From contig NZ_VTOM01000013.1 of the NCBI RefSeq assembly GCF_009765365.1, forward strand, positions 1 through 64,000: a DNA stretch of 64,000 bases, read 5' to 3'. Source of the DNA: Antarcticirhabdus aurantiaca. GTDB lineage: Bacteria > Pseudomonadota > Alphaproteobacteria > Rhizobiales > Rhizobiaceae. Each line of letters begins with the position of its first letter. Position 1 is the first letter of the stretch. Of this stretch, positions 55,723-64,000 are shown one piece after another. A program made the translations under genes and the position numbers. The notes under the pieces are model-generated. The model was not told the DNA's origin. It saw only the letters and a program-made list of their open reading frames with translations, and made no database searches.

Positions 55723-56532
55723 ATGTCGGAGCCCTTCATCCATCCCTCGTCCATCATCGAGCCGGGCGCCGAGATCGGTGAGTCCTGCGAGATCGGGCCG
55801 TTCTGCCACATCGGGCCGCAGGTGAAGCTCGGACCGGGCAGCCGGGTCCGCTCCCACGTCGTGCTCTGGGGCAACACGGTGATCGGCGAGGGGGCGCAGA
55901 TCTTCTCCTTCGCCTCGCTCGGCAACGCGCCGCAGCACCTCAAGTACCGCGGTGAGGACACGCGCCTCGTCATCGGCCGCAACTGCCTCGTGCGCGAATA
56001 CGTCACCATGAACGCCGGTACGGCGCAGGGACGCTTCGAGACCACGATCGGCGACAACTGCTCCTTCTTCACCGGCGCGCACGTCGCCCATGACTGCGTG
56101 GTTGGCAACAACGTCACGCTGATCAACAACGTCATGCTGGCCGGCCACTGCGTCGTCGGTGATTTCGCGACGGTCGCGGGCGGCTCCGGCATCCACCAGT
56201 TCACCCGCATCGGCCACCACGCCTATGTCGGGGGCCTCGCGGCGGTGGAAGGCGATATCATTCCCTTCGGCATGGTGCTGGGAAACCGCGCCTATCTGTC
56301 GGGCCTCAACGTCATCGGCATGAAGCGCGCCGGCTTCAGCCGCGACGCGATCCGCAACATGCGCAAGGCCTATCGGATGCTGTTCTCGGACGATCTGACG
56401 TTCAAGGAGAACATCGACGAGGTCCAGGCCGAGTTCCCCGAGGAACCGCTCGTGCAGGATGTGCTGGCCTTCATCCGCTCCGGCGGCGACCGCGCGATGT
56501 GCTTCCCGCGCCATGCACCCCCGGCGAGCTGA
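55723..56532 (+). CDS. lpxA: UDP-N-acetylglucosamine acyltransferase
   Basis: The 269-residue hexapeptide-repeat enzyme catalyses the first step of lipid A synthesis. It starts MSEPFIHPSSIIEPGAEIGE, has the catalytic His in FFTGAHVAHDCVVGNNVTLI near residue 118 and the conserved GGSGIHQFTRIGHHAYVGGL near residue 150. The C-terminal helical domain ends near residue 265. Its last 20 bases overlap the start of lpxI. Confidence 0.97.
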   Translation: MSEPFIHPSSIIEPGAEIGESCEIGPFCHIGPQVKLGPGSRVRSHVVLWGNTVIGEGAQIFSFASLGNAPQHLKYRGEDTRLVIGRNCLVREYVTMNAGTAQGRFETTIGDNCSFFTGAHVAHDCVVGNNVTLINNVMLAGHCVVGDFATVAGGSGIHQFTRIGHHAYVGGLAAVEGDIIPFGMVLGNRAYLSGLNVIGMKRAGFSRDAIRNMRKAYRMLFSDDLTFKENIDEVQAEFPEEPLVQDVLAFIRSGGDRAMCFPRHAPPAS

Positions 56533-57430
56533 GGAAACCCCAGCGCCGATCGGTCCGGCCTTCGAGAACGAGCCGCTCGGCATCATCGCCGCCGGCGGCG
56601 ACCTCCCGCGCATCCTAGCGGAAGGCGCCGTCGCGGCCGGATTCCGCCCGATCGTGGCTCGCTTCGCGGACGGCATCGGGGCCGGCTGGGCCGATGGTCT
56701 CGGCGCACGCGATTTTCGCTGGGGCGAGGCAGGCGACGCCATCGCCTGGTTCCAGTCGGAGAGGGTGCGACGCGTGGTGTCGGGCGGGACGGTGTCGGTG
56801 CGACCGGACTTCCGCGCCGTTCGCCCGACCTGGCGCACCCTGCAGCTGCTCCACCACGCGATCCGCATCATGCGCGGGGGCGACGATTCCGTTCTGAAGC
56901 GGACCGCGCGATTCCTCGAAGGCCGCGGCTTCGAGCTCGTGGCGGTGCAGGATCTCGCCCCGCAGCTCTTGATGCCCGCGGGCTATCTCGGCCGCCGCGT
57001 CGCGTCACCCGACGAGCGAGCGGCTCTCGCACTGGCCGCACGCGCGGCACGGACGATCGGGATCCTCGACGCAGGCCAGGCCGCGGTCGCGTCCCAGCAG
57101 CGGGTCATCGCCATGGAAGGCATCGAGGGAACCCGCGAGATGCTGCAGCGCGTCGGCGACCTAGCGAAGCGCGGTCGCATCGGCGCGCGAGAGGTCTGCG
57201 TCCTCGTCAAGGCGGTGAAGCCCGGGCAGGACCGGCGCTTCGACCTTCCGAGTATCGGCGGCGCCACCGTCCGCGAGGCGGCCGAGGCCGGCATTCGCGG
57301 CATCGGCCTCACGGCCGGCTACGGTCTGGTGATCGGTTTCGAGGATCTGGTCGCCGCTGCCGATGCGGCGGACGTTTTCGTCGTCGGCGTCGAGCCGGAC
57401 GATGAGCAGCTTGCGGGAGAGGCGCCATGA
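56513..57430 (+). CDS. lpxI: UDP-2,3-diacylglucosamine diphosphatase LpxI
   Basis: The 305-residue enzyme cleaves UDP-2,3-diacylglucosamine to lipid X. It replaces LpxH in alphaproteobacteria. GIIAAGGDLPRILAEGAVAA near residues 23-42 opens the N-domain; ETRVVMEG-like AVASQQRVIAMEGIEGTREM near residue 190, KAVKPGQDRRFDLPSIGGAT near residue 229 and GIRGIGLTAGYGLVIGFEDL near residue 259 belong to the C-domain. ATG 56513 lies inside the end of lpxA; lpxB overlaps its stop by four bases. Confidence 0.94.
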   Translation: MHPRRAEETPAPIGPAFENEPLGIIAAGGDLPRILAEGAVAAGFRPIVARFADGIGAGWADGLGARDFRWGEAGDAIAWFQSERVRRVVSGGTVSVRPDFRAVRPTWRTLQLLHHAIRIMRGGDDSVLKRTARFLEGRGFELVAVQDLAPQLLMPAGYLGRRVASPDERAALALAARAARTIGILDAGQAAVASQQRVIAMEGIEGTREMLQRVGDLAKRGRIGAREVCVLVKAVKPGQDRRFDLPSIGGATVREAAEAGIRGIGLTAGYGLVIGFEDLVAAADAADVFVVGVEPDDEQLAGEAP

Positions 57431-58578
57431 AGATCGCCTTCGTTGTCGGCGAGCCCTCCGGCGACCGGATCGGGGCCGATCTCGTCCGTGCTCTCCGCCG
57501 GCGGATCGGTACGGAGTTCCGCGCGATCGGCCTCGGCGGCGAGGAGATGGCGGCGGAAGGCCTCGAATCGCTCTTCGACATCGAGGAGCTCTCGATCGTC
57601 GGCGTCGGCGCGATCCTGGCGCGCCTGCCGCAGCTGATGGGACGCCTGCGTGAGACCACGCGCTTCGTCCTGGACGAGCGGCCGGACGCGCTCGTCATCA
57701 TCGACAGCCCGACCTTCTCGCATCGCGTCGCGCGACGCGTGCGGCAGGCCGATCCTTCGATCCCGATCATCAACTACGTTCCGCCGACGGTCTGGGCATG
57801 GCGGGAACATCGCGCCGCCGCGATGCGCGCCTATGTCGACCACGCCATCTGTACGCTTCCCTTCGAGCCCGAGACGCTGGCGCGGCTGGGCGGCCCCCCC
57901 GCGACCTATGTCGGCCATCCTCTGATGACGGATCCGGGCCTGACGCCGCTTCTCGCGCGCGATCTCGACATGGCGCCGCGCAACCCGGCGGCGCCGACGC
58001 TCCTGATCCTGCCCGGCTCGCGCCGCGGCGAGGTCGCGCGGCTCCTGCCCGATTTCGGGCGTACCCTCCAGTTGCTCGCCGCCGCGATGCCGAACGTTCG
58101 AGCCCTTCTACCGTCGGTCGAGCGCCTCCGACCCGCGATCGAGGCGGAAGTCGCGACCTGGCCTATCAAGCCCGAGGTCGTTTCCGGCTCGGCCGCCAAG
58201 TGGCGGGCCTTCGGGGTGGCGGATGCGGCGGTGGCCGCGTCCGGCACCGTCAGCCTGGAACTCGCGCTCGCCGGCATGCCGATGGCGCTCGCCTATCGGC
58301 TCGATCCGATCGGCTACCGCTTCCGCTTCCTGATAACGGGCTGGACGGCGGCCTTGCCCAACTACATCGTCGGCCATCCCCTCATCGCCGAACACTTCCA
58401 CGAGACGGTGCGGCCGAACCACCTCGCTCGGCGCCTCGAGCGGCTGATGTCCGCGACCCCCGAGCGCGCCGCCCAGATCGAGGGTTTTCGCACCATTCGC
58501 GAGCGCATGGCGGTCGAGCGCCCACCGGGTGAAGCGGCTGCCGACATCGTCCTCGGCCTTGCCGAGCGGCGAGGCTGA
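57427..58578 (+). CDS. lpxB: Lipid-A-disaccharide synthase
   Basis: The 383-residue glycosyltransferase (GT19) joins lipid X to UDP-diacylglucosamine. It begins MKIAFVVGEPSGDRIGADLV and has VIIDSPTFSHRVARRVRQ near residue 95, INYVPPTVWAWREHRAAAMR near residue 115, and SGTVSLELALAGMPMALAYR near residue 277. It is the last gene of the envelope operon. A stem-loop before the convergent gltA closes it. Confidence 0.96.
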   Translation: MKIAFVVGEPSGDRIGADLVRALRRRIGTEFRAIGLGGEEMAAEGLESLFDIEELSIVGVGAILARLPQLMGRLRETTRFVLDERPDALVIIDSPTFSHRVARRVRQADPSIPIINYVPPTVWAWREHRAAAMRAYVDHAICTLPFEPETLARLGGPPATYVGHPLMTDPGLTPLLARDLDMAPRNPAAPTLLILPGSRRGEVARLLPDFGRTLQLLAAAMPNVRALLPSVERLRPAIEAEVATWPIKPEVVSGSAAKWRAFGVADAAVAASGTVSLELALAGMPMALAYRLDPIGYRFRFLITGWTAALPNYIVGHPLIAEHFHETVRPNHLARRLERLMSATPERAAQIEGFRTIRERMAVERPPGEAAADIVLGLAERRG

Positions 58579-58590
58579 TCTCCAACGAAA

Positions 58591-58612
58591 ACGGGCGCCC
58601 GAGGGCGCCCGT
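58591..58612. terminator. Bidirectional terminator between lpxB and gltA
   Basis: ACGGGCGCC pairs with GGCGCCCGT (58591-58599 with 58604-58612). It is symmetric, lies 12 bp after lpxB and 28 bp beyond the gltA stop, and is preceded by AAAA on the + strand, which reads as UUUU for the minus strand transcript. Confidence 0.75.
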
Positions 58613-58640
58613 CCTGTCTGGTTCGACGATGTGCCGCGTG

Positions 58641-59933
<1,293 letters not shown>

Positions 59934-60008
59934 GCGGTTCCCCTTCCTAGCCTTAAGATGCCGGCGCGCGTGCCGACGTTTCTGCAGCGCACAAGCGGAC
60001 GGATCAAT

Positions 60009-60037
60009 TGCCTATCGCAATTGCGATATGGCGACAA
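60009..60037 (-). promoter_or_regulatory. gltA promoter with a perfect 16-bp palindrome in the spacer
   Basis: On the minus strand TTGTCG (60037-60032), 17 bp, TAGGCA (60014-60009) is a fair sigma-70 promoter about 75 bp before the gltA ATG. TATCGCAATTGCGATA at 60013-60028 is a perfect palindrome that fills the spacer and touches the -10. The position is that of a repressor operator. I do not know which regulator it would bind. Confidence 0.5.
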
Positions 60038-60078
60038 GGCGAGCACTCGCAGGCCTCCTCTGCCCGGCAAATCTCCAG

Positions 60079-61506
60079 TCAGCCGGCTTGATCGGACAGG
60101 CGAGCCAGCGACTCCTCGCGGCCCAGAACCGCCAGCACGTCGAACACGCCCGGCGAGGTTGAACGGCCGGTGAGGGCAGCCCGAAGCGGCTGAGCCGCCT
60201 TGCCGAGCTTCAGTCCGGACTCTTCGGCGTAGGCCCTGACGACCGCTTCGAGGGACGCGGCCGTCCAATCCTGTGCGGCCGACAGCCGCGGGAGCAGCGC
60301 GGAGACCGCGGACCGCCCCGCCTCGTCGAGGAGCGATCGCGCTTTGTCGTCCAGCTCCAACGGGCGTCTGGCGAAGAGGTACGTGGCGCTGTCGGTGAGT
60401 TCGACCAGCGTCTTCGCGCGCTCCTTCAACCCCGGCATCGCCGCCAGCAGCTTGCGCGCGACCTCGTCGTCCGGTTCGCTCTTCAGGATGGCGCCGTTGG
60501 GCAGATAGTCGCGCTCGGTCATCAGGGTTTCGACGAGCTCGGCATCGCCCATCGAGCGCAGCCAATGGCCGTTGACCGCCTCCAGCTTGGCGAAGTCGAA
60601 ACGCGCCGCCCCTTTGTTGATGTCCGGCAGGTCGAACCAGGAGATCATCTCGTCGGTGCCGATGATCTCGGCGTCGCCGTGGCTCCAGCCGAGGCGCACG
60701 AGGTAGTTGCGCAGGGCGACCGGCAGGTAGCCCATCGCCCGGTAGGCCTCGACGCCGAGCGCGCCGTGGCGCTTCGACAGCTTCGCGCCGTCCGGTCCGT
60801 GGATCAGCGGGATGTGCGCCATCACCGGCACGTCCCAGCCCATGGCCCTGTAGATCAGCGTCTGGCGGCCGGCATTGGTCAGGTGGTCGTCGCCGCGGAT
60901 GATGTGCGTGACGCCCATGTCGTGATCGTCCACGACGACGGCGAGCATGTAGGTGGGCGTTCCATCCGAGCGCAGAAGGACGAAGTCGTCGAGGTCCTTG
61001 TTGGGGAAGCGAACGTCGCCCTGAACGACGTCGCGCACCAGCGTCTCGCCGTCGAGCGGCGCCTTCAGGCGGATCACGGGCTTCACGCCGGCAGGCGCTT
61101 CGGCGGGATCGCGGTCGCGCCAGCGGCCGTCGTAGCGCGGCGGCCGCTTCTCGGCCTTGGCCTTCTCGCGCATCTCCTCGAGCTCGGCCTGAGACGCGTA
61201 GCAATAATAGGCCTGGCCGTTCGCGACCATGGTTTCCGCCACCTCGCGGTGACGCGCGACGCGCTCGAACTGCGAGATCGGCGGCTCGTCGGCATCGAGG
61301 CCGAGCCAGGCAAGTCCTTCGATGATCGCCTGAACGGCTTCGGGCGTGTAGCGCTCCCGGTCGGTGTCTTCGATGCGGAGCAGCATCTTACCGCCGGTTC
61401 GCCGCGCATAGAGCCAGTTGAACAAGGCCGTTCGCGCGCCGCCGATGTGGAGATAGCCGGTCGGGGAGGGCGCGAATCGCGTGACGACGGGAGCGGAATC
61501 GGACAT
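60079..61506 (-). CDS. gltX: Glutamyl-tRNA synthetase
   Basis: The 475-residue class I synthetase charges tRNA-Glu. The HIGH-type motif is [20 protein letters not shown] at residues 11-30 and the KMSKS-type motif is [16 protein letters not shown] near residue 240. The C-terminal anticodon-binding domain carries [20 protein letters not shown] near residue 430. Many alphaproteobacteria have two GltX paralogues, one acting on tRNA-Gln; which this is cannot be told here. It lies 145 bp upstream of gltA on the same strand. Confidence 0.96.
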   Translation of the reverse strand: MSDSAPVVTRFAPSPTGYLHIGGARTALFNWLYARRTGGKMLLRIEDTDRERYTPEAVQAIIEGLAWLGLDADEPPISQFERVARHREVAETMVANGQAYYCYASQAELEEMREKAKAEKRPPRYDGRWRDRDPAEAPAGVKPVIRLKAPLDGETLVRDVVQGDVRFPNKDLDDFVLLRSDGTPTYMLAVVVDDHDMGVTHIIRGDDHLTNAGRQTLIYRAMGWDVPVMAHIPLIHGPDGAKLSKRHGALGVEAYRAMGYLPVALRNYLVRLGWSHGDAEIIGTDEMISWFDLPDINKGAARFDFAKLEAVNGHWLRSMGDAELVETLMTERDYLPNGAILKSEPDDEVARKLLAAMPGLKERAKTLVELTDSATYLFARRPLELDDKARSLLDEAGRSAVSALLPRLSAAQDWTAASLEAVVRAYAEESGLKLGKAAQPLRAALTGRSTSPGVFDVLAVLGREESLARLSDQAG

Positions 61507-61611
61507 GCTGCAACTCCGGGTGGAGATGTTGACGGCGGGCCGTCGGCCGGCCGAACGATCGGGCTGCGCGGCGCCGAAGACGTGCGGCGCGGTCGCGAGC
61601 GTGCGGGACGC

Positions 61612-61639
61612 TGTCTAGCACAGGGCACCGGCCGCACAA
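61612..61639 (-). promoter_or_regulatory. Candidate gltX promoter
   Basis: On the minus strand TTGTGC (61639-61634), 16 bp, TAGACA (61617-61612) lies about 105 bp upstream of the gltX ATG in the 180-bp divergent space with comEC. Both boxes are fair matches. No + strand promoter for comEC is obvious. Confidence 0.4.
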
Positions 61640-61686
61640 GGCGGGGGCGTTCGAGGCCTTGGGTCGATCGGAGGACGCCTGCCTTC

Positions 61687-63981
61687 ATGACGATGGACGG
61701 TGCGCAGGGCAGGGTGCGGTGGGCTATCCGGGCAGCGCTGCGCCGCGCAGCTCCGGTCCGCTGGCCGACCGGCTCGGACGTGCGGGAATGGCTGCGCCGG
61801 CAGTTCGAGCGCGAGGACGCCGCGCTGACCGCCTTTCATGCCGTTCCGCTCGGCCTGATGATCGGCATCGCCGGCCTCCATTCGGCAAGCTCACGTCCGT
61901 CGTTCGTCGTTCCCCTGATCGTCCTCGTCGCTCTTCTTGCGGCGCTTTCGCTGCTGCGTGCCCGTCCCGGGTGGCATCTGGCGGCACTGATCGCCTGTTC
62001 CGCGGCCGCGGGTGCGAGCCTCGCGGCGCTGGAGCTGCATCGAACGCACACGACGGTCCTGTCGGGCGGCGCGATTACCCGGATCGAGGGGCGGGTCGAG
62101 TGGCGGGAGACCGACGAGCGGGGTCGCAGCCGTTACCTCGTCAGGATCGATGAGACCCGGCAACCGGTCCTGTCGCGGCCGCCGGAGCGTGCGCGGATCC
62201 TCGTCGCCGCGCGGCACGAGCCGATCGTGATCGGCGGCAGCTTCTCTGGGCTGGTTCGTCTGGCGCCTCCGTCCGGCCCGGCGCTGCCCGGCTCCTACGA
62301 CTTCGCATTCGCTCCCTACTTCTCCGGCATCGGCGCCATCGGCTTCGCACTGGGAGCGCCCGACGAGCCGGCCGCGAGCACGGAAGAGGCCGGGCTGGCC
62401 GAGCGGTTGGCAGCCCTGCGCCTCGGCATCGCAGAGCGCATCCGCGCGAGCATCGGCGGCGCGGAAGGGGCGGTCGCTGCGGCTTTGGTCACGGGGTTGC
62501 GGGCGGGCATACCGGAGGCGATCGAGGACGATCTGCGGGTAACCGGCCTCGCGCATGTCCTCTCAATTTCCGGCTACCACATGGTGCTGGTCGCCGGCTT
62601 CGTGATGGTTGGCATGCGCGCCGCGCTCGCGCTCGTGCCCGTTATCGTCCTGACCTGGCCGGTGAAGAAGATCGCCGCGGGCACGGCCCTGGTCGCTGCG
62701 GCCCTTTATCTGGCGATCGCGGGCGACAACGTCGCGACGGATCGCTCCTTCATCATGCTGGCCGTGATGCTTGCAGCCGTCATGCTGGACCGACCTGCGC
62801 TGACGCTCCGCAACGTTTCGATCGCGGCGATCATCGTGCTCGCCATGCAGCCCCATTCCGTGTTCACGGCGAGCTTCCAGATGTCCTTCGCGGCCACGGC
62901 AGCGCTCGTCGGGATCTACGGCGCTCATTCGCGCCGTCGCGAGCCGGCAGGCCTCCAACGCGACGAACGAGGCTGGATCGGCCGGGCCATCCAAGCGGTT
63001 CTCGCGCTCGCCCTCGCATCCCTTATCGCCGGAATCGCGACGGCACCGTTCGGCGCCTACCACTTCGGGCGCGTCGCACCCTTCGGCATCGTCGCCAACC
63101 TCCTGCTCATGCCCGTCTTCAGCCTGTGGATCATGCCGGCAGCCTTGATCGCCATGCTGCTCATGCCGTTCGGCCTCGATCCCCTCGTCTGGCAATTTGT
63201 CGGCGTCGGCCTCGGCTTGGTCTTCGACCTCGCCCATCGCATTGCGGTGCTTCTGCCGGACGCCGCATCCGGCTCGATCGGCCTGTCGGCGCTCCTGCTG
63301 CTGACCGCGGCCGTTCTCGCCGCCGCGATGCTCGCCAGCGCGCTACGCTGGATCGCACTGCCCCTCACGGTTGCCGGTCTCGCGCTTGCGAGCCGGCCTG
63401 CCGCGCCGCCGGAACTCCTGATCTACGAGGACGGCAAGCAGTTGGCCCTGGTCGGCCTGGACGCCAGCCTCTCACACCTCCAGGCACGGCCGAACCGCTT
63501 CGTCGAGGAGCAATGGCGCCGTGCTCTCGGCTCGCCGGACGCCGACAAGGTTGGAGGCTTCGACTGTCGCGACGGGATCTGCCGCGCCACGACGCGCTCG
63601 GGCCTGCGGGTCGCCTGGACGGAGGACTACGAGAAGACCGGCGACCTCTGCGACTTGGCCGACATCGCGATCGTTGCCCGAGCGACCCTCACGACGAGCT
63701 GCCGCTCGGGAGCCGCGCTCGCGACGCTGAGGACCCTGCGCCGAACGGGATCGCTCGCGTTCCGGACCGGCCCCGACGGACGTCCAGACATGACGGCCGC
63801 GATCCCGTGGGAAGACGACCACCCGCGCGATCCCTGGAATGCCCATCGGGCGGAGCCGTGGCCGGAACGCTGGATACGGCCGGTTTCTCCCTCGACCGCC
63901 GACGGTGCGCCGGCGGCCTCCGATGCATCGACGACTCCCGCGATCGCGACCGCAACGATGCCGGCGGACGTCGATCAGTAG
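61687..63981 (+). CDS. comEC: ComEC/Rec2-family DNA-uptake channel protein
   Basis: The 764-residue membrane protein has an N-terminal DUF4131 region (about residues 40-210), then the Competence domain with GLRAGIPEAIEDDLRVTGLA near residue 273 and HVLSISGYHMVLVAGFVMVG, and about ten helices to residue 560. The C-terminal soluble part has four cysteines (in FDCRDGICRA, GDLCDLAD and TTSCRSG) and lacks the HxHxDH metallo-beta-lactamase motif of longer homologues. It would carry transforming DNA across the inner membrane. ATG 61687 is chosen over the long open frame upstream, which runs antisense to gltX. Confidence 0.9.
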   Translation: MTMDGAQGRVRWAIRAALRRAAPVRWPTGSDVREWLRRQFEREDAALTAFHAVPLGLMIGIAGLHSASSRPSFVVPLIVLVALLAALSLLRARPGWHLAALIACSAAAGASLAALELHRTHTTVLSGGAITRIEGRVEWRETDERGRSRYLVRIDETRQPVLSRPPERARILVAARHEPIVIGGSFSGLVRLAPPSGPALPGSYDFAFAPYFSGIGAIGFALGAPDEPAASTEEAGLAERLAALRLGIAERIRASIGGAEGAVAAALVTGLRAGIPEAIEDDLRVTGLAHVLSISGYHMVLVAGFVMVGMRAALALVPVIVLTWPVKKIAAGTALVAAALYLAIAGDNVATDRSFIMLAVMLAAVMLDRPALTLRNVSIAAIIVLAMQPHSVFTASFQMSFAATAALVGIYGAHSRRREPAGLQRDERGWIGRAIQAVLALALASLIAGIATAPFGAYHFGRVAPFGIVANLLLMPVFSLWIMPAALIAMLLMPFGLDPLVWQFVGVGLGLVFDLAHRIAVLLPDAASGSIGLSALLLLTAAVLAAAMLASALRWIALPLTVAGLALASRPAAPPELLIYEDGKQLALVGLDASLSHLQARPNRFVEEQWRRALGSPDADKVGGFDCRDGICRATTRSGLRVAWTEDYEKTGDLCDLADIAIVARATLTTSCRSGAALATLRTLRRTGSLAFRTGPDGRPDMTAAIPWEDDHPRDPWNAHRAEPWPERWIRPVSPSTADGAPAASDASTTPAIATATMPADVDQ

Positions 63982-64000
63982 CGGCGGATGAGGCCGACGA
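63975..64000 (-). CDS. lexA: Probable 3' end of lexA (rest outside window)
   Basis: The minus strand reads VGLIRRY followed by TGA (63977-63975). This short peptide fits the C-terminal end of rhizobial LexA as I remember it, and lexA is a common neighbour of comEC in this order. It would converge on comEC with a seven-base overlap. Seven codons alone cannot prove it. Confidence 0.4.

Noticed and set aside
60565-61686. The long in-frame extension upstream of comEC
   Set aside because: It runs antisense through gltX. ATG 61687 lies just after the divergent promoter region and gives a normal ComEC N-terminus.

Overview
The window is a GC-rich (roughly two thirds G+C by eye) stretch of an alphaproteobacterial chromosome. 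Gene content and order point to Hyphomicrobiales (Rhizobiales): the S10-spc-alpha ribosomal block ending in rplQ, an ATP12-type F1 assembly chaperone, a DUF1849/EipB gene just upstream of rpsB, LpxI instead of LpxH in the lipid A operon, a phasin, clpS-clpA, and gltA-gltX-comEC next to what looks like the last codons of lexA. Genus cannot be fixed from the sequence alone. I saw no phage, insertion sequence, CRISPR array or genomic island; nearly all of the window is housekeeping DNA with tight gene spacing.

Layout. 1-14846 (+): end of tuf, then rpsJ-rplC-rplD-rplW-rplB-rpsS-rplV-rpsC-rplP-rpmC-rpsQ-rplN-rplX-rplE-rpsN-rpsH-rplF-rplR-rpsE-rpmD-rplO-secY-adk-rpsM-rpsK-rpoA-rplQ, closed by an intrinsic terminator. 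The few gaps over 100 bp in this block carry stem-loops or an internal promoter. 14966-22377 (+): a reductase/epimerase, a possible small membrane protein, a Do-type periplasmic protease, rarA, crcB, an RluC-type pseudouridine synthase, a HAD phosphatase and ATP12. 22405-26271: a Tat-lipoprotein molybdoenzyme with its cytochrome b (-), a YaiI/YqxD protein (-), a DMT permease (+) and lipB (-). 26415-36279: tRNA-Leu(GAG), mgtE, a LiuR-like MerR regulator, a DUF1624 membrane protein, an aldo/keto reductase, YdcF, DUF3253, DUF599, DUF1489, a VWA protein overlapping a membrane J-protein, and a D-Ala-D-Ala carboxypeptidase with a SPOR domain.

36557-45173: a phasin with a promoter carrying two TGC-N3-GCA sites, clpS-clpA, azlC-azlD, then a minus-strand group ridA-GDPD-acyltransferase-HIT, then eipB. 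45383-58578 (+): rpsB-tsf-pyrH-frr-uppS-cdsA-rseP-bamA-lpxD-fabZ-lpxA-lpxI-lpxB, which joins translation, undecaprenyl and phospholipid precursor synthesis, outer membrane protein assembly and lipid A synthesis. 58641-64000: gltA and gltX (-), comEC (+), and probably the 3' end of lexA (-).

I found no convincing new multi-gene system. The most useful leads are regulatory: the phasin promoter/operator, a perfect 16-bp palindrome inside the predicted gltA promoter, a LiuR-like operator before an orphan MerR gene, an 18-bp stem just upstream of secY, and a terminator-like hairpin between rpoA and rplQ. The VWA/J-protein pair is the least understood coding locus.
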